Shown: one piece after another, positions 17,783-27,563 of the stretch | Layout: each line of letters begins with the position of its first letter | How positions within the stretch are numbered: the first letter of the stretch is position 1 | Source of the DNA: Candidatus Obscuribacter sp. | Lineage (GTDB): Bacteria; Cyanobacteriota; Vampirovibrionia; Obscuribacterales; Obscuribacteraceae | DNA length: 64,000 nt | Assembly: GCA_016718315.1 (NCBI GenBank) | Contig: JADKDV010000003.1 | Location: 856,979 to 920,978, forward strand | Direction: 5' to 3' | The notes under the pieces: generated by a model | Databases searched by the model: none | Told to the model about the DNA's origin: nothing | What the model saw: only the letters and a program-made list of their open reading frames with translations | Made by a program: the position numbers and the translations under genes

Positions 17783-18991
17783 CTAACGCTTTTGTTTAGC
17801 CATCGATAAACTGTAGCCAAATCTGCTGCCGCTAGCTACAAATTCTTGAGGCAATTTGCTGGCATCTACGCGGGTATCGGGATCGCCTCTGAACAGTTTG
17901 AAAATGTCTTCTGGATCTTTGGTATAAATCTGGTCCTCAACAAAAAAGGCACCACCAAAAATACCCTTGTGTACAAAGACCAGACAAAGCGAACTGGTCG
18001 ATGGTACTGAAATCGCCAGGCAAGCAGTGTTGCCATTTTGAGTAAAGTTAGTCATGTAAGCATTAAACTGATCTAGCTCATTGAGCCCATCTTCGCGAGG
18101 CTCAGGAAAGCCCAGGAAGAGTGCTGACATAGCGCCGGTAACAGCTTCAGGTAGGTCGTAGATACTGACCATGGCATCTGCTGCTTGCAGGTCATTAAGC
18201 ATGCAGTAGAGTGATTCTTCGGTAGGTCTTTGTTCTGGTGCTGATTTGGAGCCATAGATGCAGCCTACAGCTTTGCCGCGATACAAAAGCACGGCTGATC
18301 TCGACAACTGTTGCTCTGATGTAGACTTCATGCAGCCCGTTCTCATACCGCCTTCGAGGTCGGTGATGAGCCATTCGAGATCATAATCAGCCATGTTGAG
18401 TAAGGTCTGTGATTCGATGTCAATGGGCGGCATGACCAAGTCGATTGCCCGTCTCAGTCTAAAGCGTTTAGTTGGTGTCTGCTCCTCAATTGGTGATTGC
18501 CACTGCTGTTGAGGCGCTTCGTAAGTTTCTTGGGAGTAAGGTTGTGGCTCTTGCGCAGCATTATCTGGCATCTGGAAGGGCGAGCGCTCATGAGCTTGAT
18601 AAGGGTTTTGGGCCGGTTGTTCTTGGTTTTGCTGACCATAGCCTGGCGGTGCGTAATTTTGATTGTTGCTGGTTTCGGCAGTGGCCGCTTGATCTGGATT
18701 GTCTACTTGCTCCATCCAGTTGGTCTGAGTCTTGGCCGGTAGCATCGAGCCAGCCACTCTGTTTTGACCAAACAACGGTGATAGTAAAATGCGACCATTA
18801 TGGACACAAACAAATTGTGCCAGGACTTCTTCACCGGGACTGTGGTGAGCATTTGTCCGGATAAAACCAGGCAAGTTGTCCTTGGGGATAGTTACGGCAA
18901 AACCGTCAGCTTCCGCCTTGACCACTCTACAGATTACGTTTTGACCAGCTTTATACCCTGTTGCCTTCCAGGGATTAATCGGTCTACTCAT
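17783..18991 (-). CDS. S1-like N-terminal domain protein with Gln/Pro linker, function unknown
   Basis: 402 residues from the ATG at 18991, which has AAGGGA about 8 bases upstream. A GTG at 19021 is less likely. Residues about 10-70 resemble a small OB/S1 fold (AGQNVICRVVKAEADGFAVTI, LPGFIRTNA, GEEVLAQFV). Residues 85-175 are a disordered Gln/Pro/Asn/Tyr linker. The C-terminal 225 residues form a globular domain (LEWLITDLEGGMRTGCMKS, SAVLLYRGKAVGCIYGS) that recalls roadblock/DUF4388-like regulatory modules, but I cannot assign it. Its 3' end faces the rng terminator. No signal peptide. It may bind RNA. Confidence 0.65.
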   Translation of the reverse strand: MSRPINPWKATGYKAGQNVICRVVKAEADGFAVTIPKDNLPGFIRTNAHHSPGEEVLAQFVCVHNGRILLSPLFGQNRVAGSMLPAKTQTNWMEQVDNPDQAATAETSNNQNYAPPGYGQQNQEQPAQNPYQAHERSPFQMPDNAAQEPQPYSQETYEAPQQQWQSPIEEQTPTKRFRLRRAIDLVMPPIDIESQTLLNMADYDLEWLITDLEGGMRTGCMKSTSEQQLSRSAVLLYRGKAVGCIYGSKSAPEQRPTEESLYCMLNDLQAADAMVSIYDLPEAVTGAMSALFLGFPEPREDGLNELDQFNAYMTNFTQNGNTACLAISVPSTSSLCLVFVHKGIFGGAFFVEDQIYTKDPEDIFKLFRGDPDTRVDASKLPQEFVASGSRFGYSLSMAKQKR

Positions 18992-19097
18992 TGCGGTTCC
19001 CTTGCATGCAATCTCACTCACGGACTAATCCGAGGTTGTGAAGCACCAGGCGCTTCACTCATCTATTTTATGCCCAAATGACTCAGTTCCAAGCGAT

Positions 19098-19130
19098 TTC
19101 ATGAAAGTAACTCAAAAGTTCTTTCATGAA
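19098..19130. repeat. Perfect 10-bp inverted repeat at end of the fur-feoA cluster
   Basis: TTCATGAAAG (19098-19107) and CTTTCATGAA (19121-19130) are exact reverse complements around a 13-base loop. Each arm also contains the palindrome TTCATGAA. The right arm covers the stop codon of the zinc-ribbon gene. There is no T-run, so it may be an mRNA 3' end or a protein site, not a classic terminator. Confidence 0.5.
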
Positions 19131-19426
19131 CGTTTAAAAACCGCCAACACCAAATTAGATAATCCCCGCAAAGCCCCAAAAATCCCATTATTTTCCTTGG
19201 AATTTGCTAATGAATTGCCGCAGCCAGAAATAGCCGCCTCACTGTTTGCCGGGGCTTTACTATGACAACTGATACAGCTGCCAGAACAATCCGATGCTAC
19301 ATCAGACCAGTTATTGCAGCGTGGGCATAAAAGTCTGGTGCCTACTTTACTAGCTGTATCCAACGGATACTGACAAGACTGGCAAACTACAGCTGGAGTG
19401 GCTTTCAAAGTGACATTGAATTCCAT
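19124..19426 (-). CDS. Small zinc-ribbon protein in the fur-feoA operon
   Basis: 100 residues. Two CxxC knuckles (VCQSCQ at about 14-19 and LCPRCN at about 33-38) form a zinc ribbon. A further Cys cluster, DCSGSCISCH (about 46-55), could bind another metal. The C-terminal third is Gly/Asn/Ser-rich, then hydrophobic (GIFGALRGLSNLVLAVFKRS) and may contact the membrane. The ATG lies two bases after the feoA TAA, so the two are translated from one mRNA. Family unknown. Context suggests iron handling, possibly filling the place of a small Feo accessory protein. Confidence 0.65.
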   Translation of the reverse strand: MEFNVTLKATPAVVCQSCQYPLDTASKVGTRLLCPRCNNWSDVASDCSGSCISCHSKAPANSEAAISGCGNSLANSKENNGIFGALRGLSNLVLAVFKRS

Positions 19427-19428
19427 GA

Positions 19429-19647
19429 TTACATCTCGCGGATTTCGATCAATGCTGCCAGTTGTCTACCTACGGCCAGTTCCATTTCGTTGCGGCAGAT
19501 AATTACCGGACCGCCAGGAATGTTTTTGGCAATTGAAATTTGCGAGCCTTCACCGATGCCAAAGCGCATGGCTTGAAGTGTCACTTCATCGCTTTTAGTG
19601 GCAGTGACTAAAAATGTCTTACCCTGTTTGGCGTCGCCAAGTGTCAT
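19429..19647 (-). CDS. feoA: FeoA-domain protein
   Basis: 72 residues from the ATG at 19647. That ATG overlaps the fur stop (ATGA) and has AGAGGA just upstream, which sets the start. An SH3-like FeoA fold is visible: MTLGDAKQGKTFLVT, then MRFGIGEGSQISIAKNIPGGPVII (key residues GIGEGSQI and GGPVI), ending LAALIEI. FeoA is a small cytosolic partner of the ferrous-iron transporter FeoB. No feoB lies in this window, so it either works with a distant FeoB or is a regulatory FeoA. Confidence 0.85.
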   Translation of the reverse strand: MTLGDAKQGKTFLVTATKSDEVTLQAMRFGIGEGSQISIAKNIPGGPVIICRNEMELAVGRQLAALIEIREM

Positions 19648-20138
19648 TTGATTGGTCCTCTTGTGAGCTTGCCGCTCTTGCAATTTGGGCAGAGTCCAAA
19701 AATTTTAAATTGGGCATCTATCACTTCAAAGTTGTAGCGTGCACCGATTTTTTGCCCGGCTTCTTCCAGGAAATGATCCTCGAATTCGAGGGTCAAATTG
19801 CATCCAGTGCAAATTATATGCTGGTGGGGCAGTGTATCTTGCTTTAGCTCATAGTGTTTGTGACCTTCGGCAAAATCCAGTTCACGCAAAAGCCCCAGTG
19901 ATGATAAGAGTTTAAGAGTGCGGTAAGTAGTGGCCAGGCTGACCGAGCCACCGCGTTCAACCAGGCGGGCATGCAATTCTTCGGCGGAGAGATGCTCGCC
20001 ATGGGGCTGATCCCTAAAAATTTGCAGGATAGTCTCTCTCTGCGCAGTGATGCGGTGACCGCGCTTACGCAGGCTATCAAAGACTGGATCTGAGTTGTCT
20101 TCCATTTCTTTGGGTTGAGAGTTTTTGGCGATGTTCAT
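19644..20138 (-). CDS. fur: Fur-family metal-dependent repressor
   Basis: 164 residues from the ATG at 20138. An upstream TTG would add only a short basic extension. The winged-helix domain (about 18-95) includes RITAQRETILQIF and SLATTYRTLKLLSSLGLL, the family recognition helix. The dimerisation domain has LPHQHIICTGC (about 111-121) and GLCPNCKSG near 150, together the metal-binding His and CxxC sites. It is first in a tight fur-feoA-zinc-ribbon group and 54 bases after uvrA, so it probably senses iron and may control this operon. A Zur or PerR role cannot be excluded by sequence. Confidence 0.9.
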   Translation of the reverse strand: MNIAKNSQPKEMEDNSDPVFDSLRKRGHRITAQRETILQIFRDQPHGEHLSAEELHARLVERGGSVSLATTYRTLKLLSSLGLLRELDFAEGHKHYELKQDTLPHQHIICTGCNLTLEFEDHFLEEAGQKIGARYNFEVIDAQFKIFGLCPNCKSGKLTRGPIK

Positions 20139-20192
20139 GACTTTATATCCAGAGCGTTGATCATACCCCAACCTCTGTCAGTTATGCCCATT

Positions 20193-23092
20193 TTACTTGC
20201 TAGCCAGTGAGCCTTTTGCCACAAGTCCGTCCGACAGGTAACGTTTGAGATATTCACCGGTGTGTGATTTGGCTCTGGCGATTTGCTCGGGCGTGCCCTC
20301 TGCTACGAGGGTGCCGCCTTTGTCGCCGCCCTCTGGACCCAAATCGATGACCCAGTCGGCTTGTTTAATGACGTCAAGGTTATGCTCGATGATCAGTACA
20401 GTATTGCCTGTATCGGCGAGACGGTTTAAAACGTGCAAAAGTTTATCTACATCGGCAAAGGACAAACCTGTGGTGGGCTCATCCAGGATATATATCGTCT
20501 TGCCGGTGGAGCGTTTGCTTAACTGTTCAGCCAGCTTCACCCTCTGTGCTTCGCCGCCGGACAAAGTGGTGGCAGGTTGACCAAGTTTGACGTAGTCGAG
20601 ACCGACTTCCTGCAATGTTTCCAATTTGCTTTGTGCTTTGGGGATGTTCTCAAAAAACTTGAGACCCTCTTCTACAGTCATCTCCAGCACTTCTGAGATT
20701 GAGCGTCCTTTAAACTTTACTTCCAGAGTTTCGCGGTTATAGCGCGCACCTTTGCAGACATCGCAAGTAACAAAGACCGAGGGCAAAAGTTCATTTCAAT
20801 TTCGTTCATGCCCTCGCCGCGACAAGCTTCGCAGCGTCCGCCTTTGACGTTAAAGCTAAAGCGACCGGGTAGATAGCCGCGCGCTTTGGCCTCTGTTGTC
20901 ATCGAAAAAACTTCACGGATGACATCGAACAAACCTGTGTAGGTAGCAGGGTTTGAACGTGGTGTGCGGCCAATCGGTGACTGGTCGATGTCGATGACTT
21001 TATCGAGGGCATCAAGACCGGTGATTTTATCTACACCTTTGGGAGCTGGCACTGTGCCCGAAAAATGGTGGCGCAGATATTGATAAAGCAAATCATTGAC
21101 TAGAGTTGATTTACCAGAACCCGAAACCCCGGTGACGGCCACGAATTTGCCTAGAGGAATACTGAGCGAAATATTTTTGAGGTTGTTTAAGCTGGCGTCT
21201 TTTACTTCTATAAAAAGTCCGTTGCCCGGTCTGCGCTTTTTGGGCACGACAATTTTTTTGCGGCCACTGAGGTAGGCGCCAGTCGATGAGCGCGGTGCCA
21301 CCATGATGTCTTCTATGGTGCCCTCTGCCACAAGCTCGCCGCCGTGCACACCCGCTCCTGGACCGATGTCTATGATCCAGTCACTCTCTCTCATTGTGTC
21401 TTCGTCATGCTCGACAACCAGTAGTGTATTGCCCAGGTCGCGCAGTCTTTTAAGTGTATTTATGAGCTTGGAGTTATCTCTCTGGTGCAAACCGATAGAG
21501 GGCTCATCCAGGACATAAAGTACACCCGATAATCCAGAGCCGATTTGTGTTGCCAGTCTAATGCGCTGAGCCTCGCCACCAGATAAGGTGCCAGCTTGTC
21601 TGTCTAACGTCAGGTAGGTCAGTCCCACATCACTCAAAAATTTCAATCTGGCATTGACTTCTATTAGTACCTGGTGGGCGATTGTACGCTGTTTGGTGGT
21701 CAGTTTGTCCGGGACATTGGCAAAATAGTCTACGGCTTTTTCTACTGAGAGTGCTGATACTTGAGCGATTGATTTGCCGTGGATTTTGACAGACAAGCTC
21801 TCTGGTTTTAGTCTGGCGCCGTTGCATTTACTGCACGGCATCTGCGTCATATAGTTCTCTATATCCTGACGCACTCTGTCGGATTGAGATTCTTCGTGGC
21901 GTCTTTTGATGTTATTGATTACGCCTTCAAAAGACTTTTTATACTCCCAAAACTCTTTGCCATCAAAACTATCGTGACCGAGCTTGAGTTTTTCGGTGCC
22001 GGAGCCAAAGAGGATTACACCTTGTTCTTGTTTGGTCAATTTGCCAAAAGGTGTGTTGACCGAAAATTTATAGTGCTTAGCTACACTGGCCAAAAGTTGA
22101 TCGTAATAGGGATTATTGGTTTTAGCCCAAGGATAGATGGCGCCTTCTTTGAGGGTCTTTTTAGGGTCCGGCACCACAAGGGCCGGATCTACTTCAAATG
22201 TGCATCCCAGTCCGTGACATTCTTCACAGGCACCATAAGGACTGTTAAAACTAAAGATGCGTGGAGATAGCTCGGCAAAGCTGATGCCACAAGCACCACA
22301 GGCAAAATTTTCGCTAAACAAAAGGTCCTTGCCAGAGCCTCCGCCGGTACCAATGGCGGTATCAACCAGGACATTTTGCTTGCCCCATTTGAGTCCGAGG
22401 GCGATACTATCAGCTAGCCTCGATTGGATTCCTTTTTTGATGACAAGCCGATCTACAACCAGATCGATATTGTGCTTTTTGTTTTTGTCGAGCTTGATTT
22501 CGTCTTCTAGCTCGTGCACTACTCCGTCTACTCTTACACGGGCAAAGCCTTCTTTGCGCAAGTCTACAAAGAGTGATTGATACTCGCCCTTTTTGCCTGA
22601 GGCAAGCGGGGCTAAAATCTGAATCTTAGTACCTTCGGTTAACTCCAGCACCTGGTCGACAATCTGGTCAATTGTCTGCGGATTAATTAAACGGTCGCAC
22701 TCGGGACAATGTGGTGTGCCAACTCTGGCAAAAAGTAAGCGTAAATAGTCGTAAATTTCTGTGACAGTACCAACTGTCGAGCGAGGGTTGTGGCTGGTAG
22801 ATTTTTGATCAATCGAAATGGCTGGTGACAGCCCATCGATGCCATCGACATCTGGTTTGTCAAGCTGTCCCAGGAATTGTCTGGCATAGGCAGACAGTGA
22901 TTCGACATAGCGTCTTTGCCCCTCGGCAAATATTGTGTCAAATGCCAGAGATGACTTGCCTGAGCCACTGACACCAGTCACAACTACGAGATTGCCACGC
23001 GGTATTTTGATATCGATGTTCTTGAGATTGTGCTGCCTGGCTCCTCTGACCACAATGTGCTCATCGAAGCCGCGTCCCTTGAGCTTTGACAC
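20193..23092 (-). CDS. uvrA: Excinuclease ABC subunit A, one apparent frameshift
   Basis: 966 residues once a missing T is restored. GTG start at 23092 with AAGGA 7 bases upstream. N-terminal Walker A (GVSGSGKSSLAFDT), two zinc knuckles (CPECDRL; CGACG... CEECHG), the first signature and Walker B (LSGGEAQRIRLA, LYVLDEPSIGLH), the second Walker A (GVSGSGKSTLV), the central zinc module (CEACRGEG... CDVCKGARYN) and the second ABC signature (LSGGEAQRVKLA) are all present. It recognises DNA damage in nucleotide excision repair. The frame breaks at 20785-20788 (A4 on plus), exactly where family members read EMxFLP. Adding one base gives MNFLPSVFVTCDVC. Such a break in a core repair gene looks like a consensus error. 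No LexA box seen upstream. Confidence 0.95.
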
Positions 23093-23300
23093 GCTGATTC
23101 CTTGCCTTGAGTAATAGTTACATATTATCCGCTACTGGCATGTTTTCCCCTACCCCGTCACTCGATAGAGATATTTAGACATATCAAATTAAAAGTACTT
23201 ACTAGACAGGTTATGTGGTTAATTGGGGGACCTGGGGGGTAGATACTCTTAAGGTAGCCAGCGCAATTACCAGTAAGGTGGCTGGTCAGGAGGCATAGGT

Positions 23301-26000
23301 ATGTGGCCAGAGGCCAAGGGCAAGTCAAAAGATAACAAGCCTGATAAGCCTGGCAAAAATCGGGCGACCAAAGCCAAAATCAAGGCGATGTCCAAAGAAG
23401 CTGCCGAGCAGATGGTTAAGGCTGCTCAAGAGGAGCAAGCTGCTCTTGATGCTCTGGCTGCTCAAGCACGTGCTGAATCCGAAGCCGAACTAAGTCTCAA
23501 ATATGAATCTGCCAAGCAAGACACTAATCCGGATATGGGCAGACCTGATTTGATCAAATTGCCGGCATCTGCTGGTGAGCGCAACGACGATAAAATCGCC
23601 AGTGTCTGGAAGAGCCGTATGATGGGCAATATGCGCCCAGCTGCGCAAGATCCACAGGTGCAAACTGGGCCGCGACAGGCCCTCGAAAATAATGAGCGGA
23701 TGCGCATTAACGCTCAGCACGAAGTGATGATCAACCATGTCGACAAAATGTTCGACCACTTCCAAAACCTTGCCTACGACTTTAACCAGATGAATCCTGC
23801 TGCTGAGCTTGAATTGACCTGGATCAGACCAACTGTAACTCGCGAAAACATCAGTAGCTGGCACCAGAGCGCGCAGTACATCTCAGTTTTTACTGGGCGC
23901 ATATCCACCAGATTTTGGACTCTTGTTGTGCGCGGTACTTTTGAAGGCATTCTTGCCTATATTATTCCGGCCGACAAATTACTGGCATTTACAACTCAGC
24001 CCACACAGTATGTTTGTGCTGTTGAGTTTGTCCCTTACGACACCGGTCACGGACTGGTTTTTGGTGCCGAGGGTCAGGCTATGACCGAGGGACAATTAGC
24101 TCTCACATATCGCGCTTTGCTAGAGGCTCTGATAACTGTAGCCCAGGAAAATGTTTTAACTGGCAGACTCAATTTGCATGCGCTCGGTGTGTTTGATGGT
24201 GGCGTGCCCAGTCAGGCGCCCTTAGGTCAAGTTGAGGTGCAAGCTGCTGCATCCAGTAATGCTGATATTGATTATTCGGCCAAGTACAAACAACATATGG
24301 CTGATTCGCAGACTCTTTCTACCAATTCTTTTCAAAGCACATCCAACTCTGGTGAGTTTTTTCAAGATGGTGATCAATATAAGAGCAGTAACAGTTATCC
24401 GCCAGAATTTTCTGTAAACAATATCCAAAATCAAAGTCAGTCCGGTTCTTTCCAGGGTCCTGCTGCGCCATTGCCGTTGCCTGGTGCTTCTGCGCCATTG
24501 CCTGTTAGCCCTGCTCCATCCAACTATCAATCTCAATCGGGTCAATTTGGTACACAATCTCAATCTCAATCAGGCTCTTTTGGCACAACTCCTGCGGCCA
24601 GCCAGTCTGATGACGACTGGAAGCCTGTAGCGCAGCCGGGACGCGGCTTTGGTCAATCGCTTGCGGCGATGGCCGATGGCACTGCCACATCCAGCAGCAA
24701 TGCCAGTGTTGGTGGCGCCCCCAATGCTGCCAGAGAGCCAGCAAAGGGTGGATTTTCAGCTGATGCGTTATTTCAAAACGTACAAAATTCCATGCCACCG
24801 CAGATGCCTCAATCCATTGCTCAGGCAATTTCGCAGACTATTTCTCAGGGCAACCCTCAGGTACAGTCTGGACAGCAGCCCCAATCAATAGCTCAGGCGA
24901 TTTCGCAGAGTATTTCTCAGAGCAATCCTCAGGTGCCCCAGGGGCAGCAGCCTCCAGCTCCGCCGGCTAAAGACGTGCCCTGGAATTTTATGCCTACCAA
25001 AGTTGACCCGGCGAGGTCGGCCCTTGGTACTTCTGCTTCGCATCCGGTTGTGCCAGCCTCTCAGGCTTCTAATTCTGCCAATTCAGGTGCAACAGCCCGC
25101 AGTACTATACCTAATCTGCCGCCACTGCCACCTTTGCCCAGTAGCGCCCAGATGCCACAGCCCGAGCCACCATCTGTAGTGCCACCTGTTTCTCCCCTGG
25201 AGTTGCTTGGTCAGGTCGACATCATGTCTGCCCCCAATAAGTTTGGCTATACTAGACCTGCTCCACCGCCGCCTTTGCCCCCTCGTCAGGACAGTAGTGC
25301 CGTATCTAATGTCGGTAATTTGGCAGAGAGCAGTGATAGTGATACTGCACCAGAGATAGTCTCTGCCTCGTCTAATCAGCCCGAGCAAGCTGAACAAGCA
25401 GAAGTTAGCGAATTTGCTATGCCTGATAGTCTGCAAGTAACCAATATGGCGTTTTTGATTGCCAATGAGCCTGTCAGTCCTGTCCTTGACCAACCTGCTA
25501 GTGCAGTGCCAGACTCCTTCCCCACTGCACCCATGTCCGGTGATGTTACTCAAGGTGATCCAGGGTGATGTTACTCAAGGTGATCCTGTGCGGTACCGTC
25601 TACTTATGATGGGCAATCCATTGATACCCAATCTGCCTTAGAACAACTGGCAGTTACAGGCGACCTTGTCACATCAGATAGTTTGCCTGCCTCTAGTGAG
25701 GCGGCTGCGCTTACCTCTATCGAGGCAGATTTGCCTGCCCAGATAAATGACTACACTGGTAGTGAGTTAGCGGCACCAGCGCCCGATGAGAGTGCTGTCT
25801 TTAGCTTTAAGCATAAGCTTGATCAAGTGCTTGATTATTTTGATCGTGAAATGGAAGCTGTTGCTCAGAGAGGTTCTGAGGCTTTTGCCAAACGGGATCT
25901 TAAAAAAGCTGAAAGTATGATCAAGTTAGCTGAAGAAATTGGTGAGCTGAAAGAAGCACTGACTAAGTTTAAAGAGCAGCACCAGGACGAATTGTCCTGA
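23301..26000 (+). CDS. Long low-complexity protein with one globular domain; two compensating indels
   Basis: About 899 residues; not recognised. The start is set by GGAGG eight bases before ATG. Residues 1-75 are Lys/Ala-rich helical. A globular domain lies at about 130-300 (VDKMFDHFQNLAYDFNQMNP, FWTLVVRGTFEGILAYIIPADKLLAF). About 450 residues of Ser/Gln/Pro-rich repeats follow (SQSGSF, PQSIAQAISQ). The C-terminus (SFKHKLDQVLDYFDREMEAV... ELKEALTKFKEQ) is a coiled coil in the same frame as the N-terminus. In between, a G appears added at about 25563 and a C lost at about 25591. With both corrected the frame is continuous. No signal peptide; probably a cytoplasmic scaffold. It is divergent from uvrA. 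Confidence 0.6.
25539..25586 (+). repeat. Tandem direct repeat, 23-base unit at 25-base period
   Basis: GGTGATGTTACTCAAGGTGA-TCC occurs at 25539-25561 and again exactly at 25564-25586. A 24-base period would encode GDVTQGDP twice in frame. The observed 25-base spacing brings in a TGA, so one base is probably extra. Confidence 0.9.
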
Positions 26001-26068
26001 GCGCTTGTATTGAGTAGCTTAAGACTACACTTTTAGCCTGTGCCATCACCGCTGCAAGCAGAATATTA

Positions 26069-27562
26069 CTATTGTGAGTCGCCGCTAGAGGGACTTGTGT
26101 CACTGCTTTCTTCAGTGGCTGTTTCCATGGCCGGCTGATCGTTATCGTCAATGGTGTCAGTTTGCGCCGGTGGTTCCTTTAGATCTTCAAGACCTGTGGT
26201 CTGTCCGGTGCTGCTATTTTGATTTGTCTCTTCTACGGGATATTGATAAGGACTTGTGTATTCAGTTTCGCCACGCAAAAGTGCACGAGCTACATCTGAC
26301 AGAGCTTTGGCTAAAAAATCCTTTTGACTGAGCCCGACTATAATTAAAAGCGACAGTAAAAGACTAAAACCAACAACAGGTAACATCCTTGACTTTGGTG
26401 GGTCTTTTGCCGCTGTCTTTTTGCTACGTTTTTGCGCACCTTTGTCTTTGACAGATACTGCTTTTAAATTGGTGCGCGATGTTTCTTTTTTGCTTACTGG
26501 GCGAGGCTCTTCTTTTGGTGTTATTTCTCTATGCTGCGGTGTTTCGACTGTCTTTTTGCGCGCTTTTAGATTGGCGTGACTGTCACTTATGCGTGGTGCC
26601 TTATCTGTTGTATAGCTAAGAGCTGCTTCCAGATCCTTGCGCATTTGAGTGAGGGTCTGGTAACGATCGTCTGGCTGTTTAGCCATAGCCTTGTGAATTA
26701 TTTTTTCGAAGTTGGCAGGTATTGTCAGATCTGGTCTTACTTCCGACAGATTTGGGGGTGCTTCACTAATTTGTTTGCCCATAGTATCGGCATAATTGCG
26801 TCCCAAAAATGGGACACGTCCTGTCAGGCTCTCAAACATAACAATGCCCAGTGAATAAATATCAGAGCGCAAATCTACGGTGGCACCCATACACTGCTCT
26901 GGACTCATATAGATAGGAGAGCCCCAGACTTCGCCCATTCTTGTCAGGCGCTGGGCTTCTTCAGAGATCATGGCAATACCAAAGTCGACGATTTTGACAT
27001 AATCGACAGTGCGTCCTTGCCTGGTGAGCATTATGTTGCCTGGCTTGATATCACGGTGTATAGCGTTATGTTTGTGGGCGTGTTCGATAGCTGCACAGAC
27101 CTGCACAAAAATATCCTGAAATCTCTCAGGAGCTAAGTGATCTTCTGCTTTGAGCACATCAGTTAGGTTTTCGCCGCGCAAAAAATCCATAACAAAATAA
27201 GGTTGTCCGCGCGCGCTGGTACCGTAAGCATGGAGATTGACGATACGGGGGTGATTGAGCCGGCTAAGTAGCTCTGCTTCTCGCTGAAATCTCTTGACCA
27301 GCATCTCATCAGTTAGTCCCTGGGTGCGCAGTGTTTTTACTGCCACGACTTTGCCGGTATCTTTTGTTTTGGCACGGTACACGACACTCATGCCACCTTT
27401 GCCAATGACTGATAAAACCCAGTAGCGGTTGCCCAGAGTGGCGCCCACCAGGATGTCTTTAAAGTTTGAAGGCACTTTGACGCGATAAAGGGGAGGTCTA
27501 CCACTTCTTGCCAGTGGTATCACTTTTGGTGCAGGGCTACGTCCTATTTTGGATTTTTGCAT
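26069..27562 (-). CDS. Hanks-type Ser/Thr protein kinase, single-pass membrane
   Basis: 497 residues from the ATG at 27562, one base after the upstream DUF445 stop (TGA-G-ATG), so the two are coupled. Kinase domain at about 45-320: glycine loop IGKGGMSVVYRA, VAVKTL (catalytic Lys), IHRDIKPGNIML (catalytic Asp), KIVDFGIAM, SPIYMSPEQC and DLRSDIYSLGIVMFESLTG. All catalytic residues are present. A basic linker leads to one transmembrane helix (about 385-405, VVGFSLLLSLLIIVGL). The acidic Ser/Thr/Gln-rich tail of about 90 residues faces outward and has no PASTA or other sensor domain. It probably phosphorylates cytosolic targets in response to an unknown signal. Confidence 0.92.
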   Translation of the reverse strand: MQKSKIGRSPAPKVIPLARSGRPPLYRVKVPSNFKDILVGATLGNRYWVLSVIGKGGMSVVYRAKTKDTGKVVAVKTLRTQGLTDEMLVKRFQREAELLSRLNHPRIVNLHAYGTSARGQPYFVMDFLRGENLTDVLKAEDHLAPERFQDIFVQVCAAIEHAHKHNAIHRDIKPGNIMLTRQGRTVDYVKIVDFGIAMISEEAQRLTRMGEVWGSPIYMSPEQCMGATVDLRSDIYSLGIVMFESLTGRVPFLGRNYADTMGKQISEAPPNLSEVRPDLTIPANFEKIIHKAMAKQPDDRYQTLTQMRKDLEAALSYTTDKAPRISDSHANLKARKKTVETPQHREITPKEEPRPVSKKETSRTNLKAVSVKDKGAQKRSKKTAAKDPPKSRMLPVVGFSLLLSLLIIVGLSQKDFLAKALSDVARALLRGETEYTSPYQYPVEETNQNSSTGQTTGLEDLKEPPAQTDTIDDNDQPAMETATEESSDTSPSSGDSQ

Positions 27563-27563
27563 C

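Noticed and set aside
18472..18864. 130-codon plus-strand frame
   Set aside because: Antisense to the Gln/Pro linker of the S1-like protein; no ribosome-binding site and no recognisable domain.
23093..23300. LexA/SOS box upstream of uvrA
   Set aside because: No GAAC-N4-GTTC or CTG-N10-CAG type palindrome seen in the gap.
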